DNA from: Moniliophthora roreri
Taxonomy: Eukaryota > Basidiomycota > Agaricomycetes > Agaricales > Marasmiaceae
NCBI GenBank assembly: GCA_001466705.2
Contig: LATX02000196.1
Coordinates: 62,001-126,000, forward strand
DNA: 64,000 nt
Direction of reading: 5' to 3'
Below the pieces are notes generated by a model that worked only from the letters and a program-made list of their open reading frames with translations, had not been told where the DNA came from and searched no databases. The position numbers and the translations under genes were made by a program. Of the stretch, positions 55,861 to 64,000 are shown one piece after another; position 1 is the first letter of the stretch; the number at the start of each line of letters is the position of its first letter.

Positions 55861-57443
55861 GTCATACAGGCGATTACTACCATGAATGACTACATAGACA
55901 TAGTCTAGAGACTCGAGTATCCAGATTGACGATACACACTGACGCATCAACACTGAATTCCTTTAGTTATAAGCCAGTGATCCCACAACAAGATAGAATT
56001 AACTCACCAATGGAACCACGTCCCCTCGGGCCTTCATTGTATTGTCCATCTTCAAAATCCAATTGAATGGTTGACCGAGTGTGAGGTGGCTAGTGGTCAT
56101 CTGGTGAAACATCTGTCAGAAAGCTGATCGGACATTTCAGCTCACTTGCCAAAAGCTTTCAACGCTTGTTCCTGTCAACACCGACATAACCCCAGTATCA
56201 TTACGTCGTCGCTTGGACTTCGAGGTGCGAGGTGCGAGACATAAAGATAGCCTTCATGATTCGCCCAGGATGGAGTTGAGAACTATGAACTTGATTGGGG
56301 AAGTGGAGTATGCATCTGGTCGAAGTACTGTCAGAACTAGCAATTGGCGAGAAGGCAAATCAGCCTAAGCCTGCTTGAGTTCTTCGGAGTCCGGAGTCAA
56401 CATCAACTTCGTGTATAAGCCATGATCGATGATCAGCCATCCGTGTGAGTGTCAGGCTAGCAGCGCGGTGATGACAAAAAACAAATGTTCCATGAACCCA
56501 CGATTCAAGGTCAAAATAGCGATTTTCTCACACAATTTTCAAAATTTTACGCCGTGTCCCCCTTCTCAAAACTGACTTATGCCTTTGTTCTAGCTTCAAT
56601 ACGCGTCGATTTGAGTTCCTGGATTACTGTGGCCTGTATCGGAGGTTCCGAGAGGTTCTAGGACTCTTGGTTCGAGTGTCACAAGCCGCCAAGGTGCGTG
56701 CCCTGCTTCTTCTTTTCCGTCTTTTCTCTAACTTGACCATACACAGGTAATCCTCCCAAAGGCTCAAGAGCTTCTCGCCCTTTCTTGGAATCCAGTGAAA
56801 TTTTTCCCAATTCTTTGATCACAGAAGTCTATCCAATTGGAATTGTCAAGTCGTCGACTGAGTCGTCCTCTCCCCCAGTCAATCCATCATTATGATTCAT
56901 GAACACGCTATGCGGCTGTGACGATGTCTAAATCGGACCTTAGAACCACCTAGAAACATGACTCAGTTCATAATGCTGGCCGCACGAATATAATTCATCC
57001 CTAGTTCATCCCTGCGTCCCACTTTACCACTCGATACCCTCATACAACCTGCAAATATGTATTTTACAGTGCTTGAACACATCCAATGGTACATTAAGCA
57101 CAGACACTAAAGTCCGCGAAATCCATATTTTTCTCGACCAAGAGCCCCAGATCCTCCCGGAGCCTCTGATTAAAAACTACAATACTCGAGAGACCGCATT
57201 TTGAAGCCAGAAGAGAGATAAAAACTAGCTTTTGAGTGCTTTGAGTAGGAAACACGGCGCAAAATTTTGAAAATTGTGTGAGAAAATCGTTATTTTGACC
57301 TTGAACTTCTCGGCAACGGTAACGAGCGCTTATCGTTCGACGCCCGAGTGGTTTTCCCACAAGTTTTTTTTCGTCCGTTCACCGTTCCGCTAGGTCCTGC
57401 TGCTCATTCCCCCAGACTGCATCCCGGCTCTCTCGAGTCAGCC
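55861..57443. other. Upstream region of UTP20 with an inverted-repeat element
   Basis: No gene is seen between hydrophobin 3's duplicated promoter and UTP20. Most of it is occupied by the inverted-repeat-bounded block at 56504-57305; the last 130 bases are the likely UTP20 promoter and leader. Confidence 0.45.
56504..57305. repeat. MITE-like element with about 55-bp terminal inverted repeats
   Basis: The left arm 56504-56559 starts TTCAAGGTCAAAATAGCGAT. The right arm 57248-57305 is its reverse complement, with a few mismatches, and ends ATTTTGACCTTGAA. The block is about 800 bases with roughly 690 internal bases and no coding frame. Size, long arms and lack of coding fit a non-autonomous DNA transposon. 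No target-site duplication is obvious. Confidence 0.7.
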
Positions 57444-60400
57444 ATGATGGATTTTGACGAGCATGAGAAAAGCTTAGGAGCTCAGCCAGTGGTCGAAAAA
57501 CGGTTCAAAGTGTGTATCAATGAACTTCTATCTTAAGCTCGCCTGACATTCCAGAAAAACAGTACAAATCCTACAATCAGGAGCTCAAGGATGTCCATCT
57601 CCCATCTGCACTCAGTGGAAAGTCAAAACTAGATCAGGAACTGGAAGATACCCAATCACATTTCTACGAGGCGTTGATACACTGGCAGCAGCTCAATCTC
57701 TCGCCCAGTTATGTTAAATTTGCACAAAAAGCAGGACCCATATCTGCATCATTGCCTTTGTTACTGCATAACTGGAAAGTGATCGTTGGACTATGGGTAG
57801 AGGCATTGGATTCGTCTGATGATGAGGGGTTGAAAGCGTTGCTAGAGTATGTCTGATTTCTCTCTGCCTGTTGGTTTTCTGATAATGTTTCTGTCTAGTT
57901 TGTTACAAAAATTGGCACAGGATCTACGTTCTACCTTAGAGCCAGTCTATATAGACCTTTTAAGCCGTCTTCTCCGCCTTTTGACGCGCACAATGTTACC
58001 GGAATCCCTCACGACGCTACTTTCCACGTTGTCTACACTCTTCAAGTACCTTTTTATACCATCAACGGAACCAAGTCTACTCGAACAGACATGGTCAGCC
58101 ATTCGTCAAACCATATCGAAATGCCTACCAGAAATCCAGAGAGCCATAGCGGAAGTTTGGGGTAACGTGCTGAGAAAGCTAAAAGCTGCGTTAAAGGAGC
58201 GAGGAGCTGTGATAATTGCGGAAGATCTCGACGGGATCGAAGATGCTGCTGCGTGGTGTTTTGTTTCTGCTTGCAAGGTGAGTCAAGTCTATCGTGTGTA
58301 TCCTTGCTACGACAAAACTAAGATTTTTCGTCTATTAGTCCGTCTCACAAACGTTACACACTGTAACACCCTCTCTAATTCGGCCCCTGGTCACCCACTA
58401 TCTCTCTTGCCAATCAGAGAAATGGGAAAAAGTGTTCACTTTGTTACGAAGGGTCTTGACCGCGTTCATACACCACGTCAAAGGCGCAGAACAATTCTCT
58501 GCTATCGCAGATATCATTTTTAAGGAGTTTTCTTCCTCCTCTTCCACGGACGAGGAACGCCTCGGTCGTCTCCTCGAGCTCGCAGCTGTACCAACGTCTG
58601 TCCGGAATGGGTCACGTCTCTTGGCGGGACATCTAGCGCAGCTCTATACCGAGGTGACCAAGATCCCTCTCCCACTCCCTTTTCCACTCCACGCAGCATT
58701 CCTCCGCCTCACCTCATCGCTACTCACAGCAGGAGACATGAGTGCTTGGATGTCTAGTGGTCGAGCTCTTACCCGCCTCTGGGACAACGACGAAATGATC
58801 GAGTTCACGCTCCAGTTACACGGTATCCTGGCCGATTTAAGCTGGGGTGGATGGAAAATGATCGCTTTGCCTGTTTTGGTGCGCAAGACACCCAAGTTTA
58901 TGGAAGGAAAGGGGAGAGAGGTCATCAGACTCCTCGCATCCATATCTCGTTCAGGAAAGATCTCCCTAGCGGACGTGGATTTGGTATGGAAGCACAAAAT
59001 GGAAGAGTGGTCGGAGGGGCGGTTGAAGGACGTAATCGGGAAGAATGTGAAATTAAGTCAGGATGAGGTATCGTCCCTTTCGCGTTTTGATTTGGCGTAG
59101 ATATTTTGCTCACAGCAAATCGATCTTCTTCTTCTCCAGTGCGCAGAATTAGACGATATACTCTCTCTATCGACACATTTTGGTTTCAAGTCCAAGATAC
59201 CGAGTCTTCTAGTCTCTATGGTAGATGCCATCCTCTCGGTGCCACCTTCCGGGAAAGACGCATTTCCCCATTCAGCGTGGGTGTTGAACGTCTGCATGGT
59301 TGAAATTTCCAAGATCCCCGCCGCTCAAGTAGGCATTGACTTGTCCTCATGGACGATGTCATGCACGAGAAACTGGGCGTGGTCTAAGCACGTGTTGAAG
59401 GGATTGGTCGGATTGATTAATGCTCGGTATAGTCGTTTCTCACTTTCGTTCTGTCCTTTTACTGACGCTGGAGGGATCTGTAGTGGCCTCAAGTCTACCG
59501 ACGTCACGTTTGAAGACGCATACTCATCTACAAAGCAATCGCTTCTTTCCCATTCAGCTGATCTACGCCTCAGTGTTTTACAGTTGCTTGTCTCGTGTTC
59601 TACTTCTACTTTGGAGAACACCAAGCAAGTTGTACAACGCTGTCTTCAAGGTGAAGAAGTCCCTTTGGATGTACAGGGAGTCCGGGAACGCGTTTTAAGG
59701 ATCGGAAAGGTTGCGCAGGTCGTTAAAGATGGAGATGAGGTCGGAGCAGAGGTGGCTGCTAGATGGTTGATTGGTACGCCTTTGCCCTCTCCCTTACCTG
59801 TTTGTGTTGTGTGCGGACGTTGATTGGTTCGTGAAGCGCAATTGAAAGTCAATCTCCGACCCATATGGACCCCAGCAGCCAAAGCATTAGCGGAGCATGC
59901 TGAGCATTTTGGCGACGTTACGTGGGACTTGTTATTCCAGGAGATTAAGGAGGTTTCACAGTCGCACTCTGTGGAATACGAGAATGATGAGCTGGTTGAA
60001 GAAGAGGAGCAAGTGAAGGATATATGGGAAGAAGAACGTTCGTGGAGAGATCCCAGCGCACACAAGTTGCGTGTGGCTGTGTTAGAGTGGCTGGACGCAA
60101 AGAGTGGTGTAACGCGTATGATCAAAGTACGATTGTGCTTTTTCTTCTCTAGAACCGTTCTGATATTCAAGCCTTTACAGGAATCTAGGAGTAAAGACCG
60201 CTTTGACCGTCGATCTTATGAACTTCAACTACTCTCAACACTCGGCGAATGCTCCTCATTGACGGAGAAGCATAACCGGGATATCATCCCATTCTTTCTT
60301 TCACCCAATAACAACGCCAGCAATACCGAATCCACACTCCCTCTCCCCCGCACAAAACTCCTCGCCTGGCTTACGGTTTTCGCCAAATTCCATAACCCGA

Positions 60401-63400
60401 AAGCCCTCGTACACACAGACCTGTTGCGGGAACTATACACCTCCCTCCTATCGCACCCGGATCGTTCACTCCAATCTGCGGCATTGGAATGTGTGTTGAC
60501 GTATAAGCAACGCGCCGTCGTGTTTTATCAGGAGAAACTTCGTTCGTTGTTGGATGACACTAGGCGGAGAGACGAATTGACCATGTTAAATATATCGTCT
60601 ATCGAGCCGCAAGATAGGATGGAGGTTGTGGATACAATCATCCGACTGCTTTTCGGTATCATGCTGGAGAAGAAAGACAAGGGCAGATCCAGGAGAGCAG
60701 CTGTACTCGCTGCGTTAGCTGGGTCCACAGAGGAGGAGTTGGGATTGCTTGTGGCTTTGATGGTCCAGCCTATCAAGGGTGAACGTGCAGACAATGAATC
60801 TTTATACGAGATTCAGAAAGTTGATGCCTCGGATAAGCAGTTGACAGGCTTCCTTACGCTGCTTGGGGATGTTATGAAGAACTTGGGATCTCGGCTCGTT
60901 GTTTACTGGCCTACATTGTTGGGTGCGACGATTGACATTGTTGCATATGCACAGGCGGGCGTTAGTGCGGCTATGGAGGTGGACAGGGATGATGCAGTGG
61001 GTGATGCAGATGAGGAGGGGGAAGAGGAAACCGCATCGAACACCAAAGGAAAAGCGTTACGCTCCATCCGCCAGCTGGGATTGAAACGACTCGGGGACTT
61101 CTTTCGTTCTCCTGCTGCACCTTCATTCAACTTTATACCCTACGTTCAAGCATCTTTCCCTGCGTTCATTTCACCTAGGGTACCCAACCTCAACAAGGAA
61201 AACACACAAGCACCATCTGCACTCTTGGATTTGTTCCATGTGTGGACGATAAACAAGGATCATGTGTTCTTCCTCATTGATTACGATGATCAGGTTTTAC
61301 CCCAAATATTGAACTGTTTGGCTGCGGCTAACGTCAAACCAAGCGTGATATCTCGGGTGTTGGATATTGTCGAGAAAGTGGTAGCACTCGCGGATTCCGA
61401 GGACGTTTTGGAGAGGGTTCTCAAACCGCACGTTTCTCTTCTCCTGACTAACTTATCAATACTCCTCGAGCGGTCAAAGGGCAAGGGCGGTTCTATTTCC
61501 TTTATCTCGACACCATTAGGACAGAGATTGATTGCGACGCTGGCTCAGCTGGCTCATTACTTGTCAAACGGTACCGAAGCATCGACACTTGTTGTGCTAT
61601 TCACCCCTTGGCTACGTAAATCGTCCAAGGTTGTCTCGGAGAAGCTCAAAGTGGATTTACTCAAGATCATCAGTCAATTGATGCGGCTCATCCTTGAGCT
61701 AAAAGACCCGGATTCGGAGATGAGCAGTAAGGTGTATCAACTCCTCTCGTTCCTTTTCCAGTCCCTCCGAGGGAGACCAGCACGTCTTGCGCTCGTGAGT
61801 GCCTTCAAGGAGCTTGCTGCGATACAAGTCGGCCTTCAACCAATCGCAGATTTGATGGAATCGCTCAACTCATACTCGACGAAACGGCTCGATGAACCCG
61901 ATTTCGAGCGTCGTCTCGAGGGTTTCGCTCGACTTAATGATTCGCTGTACAAAACCCTGACACCTAGAGAGTGGTTACCCATCCTCTATAATATGCTCTT
62001 TTGCATCCACGACCCATCTGAACTCGCCATTCGGAATAATGCCTCGTTTTCGATGCGTCATTTCATCGATCTGGTCCAAACAGAGTCATCCTCGGCAGAG
62101 GGGTACGAAACCGAGTTCACTCGAGTTTTGTTCCCTGGTCTCAAGAACGGTTTACGGAGCAAGAACGAGCTCGTTCGTGCCGAGATCCTTAGTGTCATCT
62201 CGTACGCCATAGCACAATGCCAACGAATCGCCTCGTTGCAGGATATGCGGTACCTCTTGGCAGGTGGAGACGAGGAGGCCAATTTCTTCAACAATATTCT
62301 CCATGTGCAAATTCATCGTCGATCTAGGGCACTCCGTCGGCTGGCGGATACCTGTGATGAGCATCCGATGAAGAGTGCGACGTTGTCGGATATCTTCATC
62401 CCTCTCATTGGCAATTATATCGTCTCGACGTCTTCGTTGGATCATCATTTGGTTAATGAAGCCATACAAACCACTGGGAGGTTGGCTAAGCATTTGGGCT
62501 GGAGCGCGTATTATGGGTTGATTCAGAGATATCTGAAGATGTCAAAAGCAAAAGATGAGATGGAGAAGGTCTGTGTGAGGGCGTTGGTGGCTATCCTGGA
62601 GAACTTCCATTTCGTTATGGAAGAGGAAGTTGCTGAGGATCCGGAGAAACCATTAGAAGACGATAGCCAGGATGATGAGGTAGATGCGGTAGAGAAGGAG
62701 ATATCCTCGAAGAACCAACAGGCCCAGAGTCAACGTATAGTTGATGCTGTGAACGTCAAGCTCCTTCCCACTCTCTTGAAGTACCTCGAATCCCGAGATG
62801 CTACTACAGAAGACACCACTCGTATCCCCATAGCTGTTGGCGTCGTCAAAGTTGCAAAACATCTTCCCCAGGCATCAGCCCAGCTCCAAATCACCCGTCT
62901 ATTGACGACTACAGCTCAGATCATGCGTAGTAAGTCCCAAGATACGCGGGATCTCACCAGGGACACTCTATGTCGCATAGCCGTTGTGCTGGGGCCTTCA
63001 TACCTACCGTTGATGTTCCGAGAGCTGAGAGGTGCACTGCTACGTGGTCCTCATCTGCATATCCTCGCCACAACGATACATCACATCATCGTTCATGTAA
63101 CCACGGGAGACAACGAGGAGCAGTTTACTACTCTGGATGACTGTGTAGCTGATGTTGCACATGTATCAGCTGAAGTCGTATTCGGGGAGTCAGGGAAGGA
63201 GGTTCAAGCTGAGGGGTTCAAGACAAAGCTTCGAGAAGTCAAGTCTTCGACATCGAAAGGTCTTGATTCGTTCTCCATCGTTGCGAAGCATATTACCCCA
63301 AAAGCGATCAGCGGGCTTTTACTCCCTTTGCGGTCGATCATGGCGGAAACCGAGACGACCAAGACGATGGGTCTAGTGGATGAGGTACTCAAGTATATCG

Positions 63401-64000
63401 CCAATGGGTTGAATAGCAATAAGCATTTGGATCCGAAGGAATTGCTTGGTCTGTGTCATACATTGATCACGCAAAACTCCAAGTTCCTGCAGGAGGCCCC
63501 TACGCAGAACCCGAAGAAGAAGGGCAAGAAGGGAAAAGAAGACAAGAACAAGGCGGCTGATGTCATTGTACAGACAAAACGCCAGGTTCAGGTTAATACT
63601 GATCACTATGCTAACAATTCTTATCGGTGAGTGTTACTGGCTGTGTATATCGGGAGGTGCTTGCTCACTTCTGCCCAGATTCGTCGTTTTCGGTCTTGAC
63701 CTTCTCCAGACTGCTCTGCGTCGTAGCCGATTTGACTTTCATGATGCCGACACCCTGGCCCGCTTGAACTCTATGGTTGTTGCCGTTGGAAACACTCTTT
63801 ACTCAAGCAACTCCCCTGTCCTCACGTCCAGTTTACGAGTCGTCAGTGGGCTAGTCAAATGCCCACTATCTTCCCTCGAACGTTCACTCCCCGTATTCAT
63901 CAGGCAAACCCTCGAAATCATCAAGCGCCTCGGCAACATCGAATCCGATCTCGCCCAGACAGCTTTGAAAACACTCGCTGTCTGTCTACGTGACGGCTCT
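57444..64000 (+). CDS. UTP20: UTP20-like SSU processome HEAT-repeat protein (partial at 3' end)
   Basis: UTP20 (DRIM) is a very long HEAT-repeat protein of the U3 snoRNP/SSU processome, needed in the nucleolus for 18S rRNA processing. Exons are 57444-57509, 57563-57846, 57899-58277, 58339-59067, 59116-59426, 59484-59773, 59837-60126, 60181-63626 and from 63679 past the window end, in frame for about 2,040 residues. The start MMDFDEHEKS leads into the family N-terminus VVEKRFKYKSYNQELKDVHL. The central part shows the best-known block: VNLRPIWTPAAKALAEHA, YQEKLRSLLDD, RRDELT, VVDTIIRLLFGIML and RRAAVLAALAG. The rest is continuous helical repeat with Lys-rich KKKGKKGKEDK near 63510-63550. Full-length members exceed 2,400 residues, so the missing part is the C-terminus. 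No frameshift was seen. Confidence 0.93.

Noticed and set aside
1..64000. CRISPR arrays, operons, phage or autonomous transposon genes
   Set aside because: No regular repeat-spacer pattern, no polycistronic layout and no transposase, integrase or reverse transcriptase motif was seen. The sequence is eukaryotic.

Overview
This is nuclear DNA of a filamentous basidiomycete, most likely an Agaricomycete mushroom. Genes lie on both strands, are broken by many introns of about 45-60 bases with GTRNGT donors, and have intergenic gaps of 0.3-3 kb. The protein content agrees: three class I hydrophobins, a lipopeptide mating pheromone precursor ending in a CaaX box, dynamin-like GTPase paralogues, a fungal P450 and a PsiD/PSD-type decarboxylase. 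There is no operon logic, prophage, CRISPR array or convincing tRNA, and no transposase or reverse transcriptase.

Layout. 0-5.3 kb: a small orphan protein and a neutral ceramidase of about 25 exons, both minus. 5.3-12 kb: low gene density, but a pair of paralogous single-pass membrane proteins with basic coiled-coil tails (7011-7642 and 9713-10313, minus). 12-19.3 kb: two tandem dynamin/Mx-like GTPases, each preceded by a tiny spliced candidate gene (12012-12338 plus, 15684-15979 minus). 19.3-25.5 kb: a repeat-bounded segment, hydrophobin 1 (plus) and a mating pheromone precursor (minus). 25.5-28.4 kb: a long F-box-like, Cys-rich protein. 28.7-36 kb: a P450 pseudogene fragment, a membrane protein built by exon-plus-intron duplication, and the intact 13-exon P450. 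38-41.2 kb: a PSD-family decarboxylase and a GPI-anchored Cys-rich secreted protein. 41-45 kb: a gene-poor stretch with a cluster of perfect hairpins. 45.3-48.5 kb: a pseudokinase-ARM repeat fusion. 48.8-56 kb: hydrophobins 2 and 3 (minus) in duplicated segments, with a relic of the ARM gene tail beside the second. 57.4 kb to the end: UTP20, cut by the window edge.

The theme is local duplication. Dynamin, hydrophobin, P450, membrane coiled-coil and ARM-gene tails all occur as local copies, and one gene was extended by duplicating exons together with their introns. UTP20 and the ceramidase are housekeeping genes. The remainder is mostly accessory or species-specific: cell surface, mating and specialised metabolism.

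The most notable items are the previously easy-to-miss 71-residue pheromone precursor, the pseudokinase-ARM fusion, the exon-duplication gene, the three-copy hydrophobin segment with a fixed TATA-to-ATG distance, and three GC-AG introns. Splice junctions were assigned by eye from consensus sites and from reading-frame and paralogue agreement. Coordinates of multi-exon genes are spans from start to stop codon.
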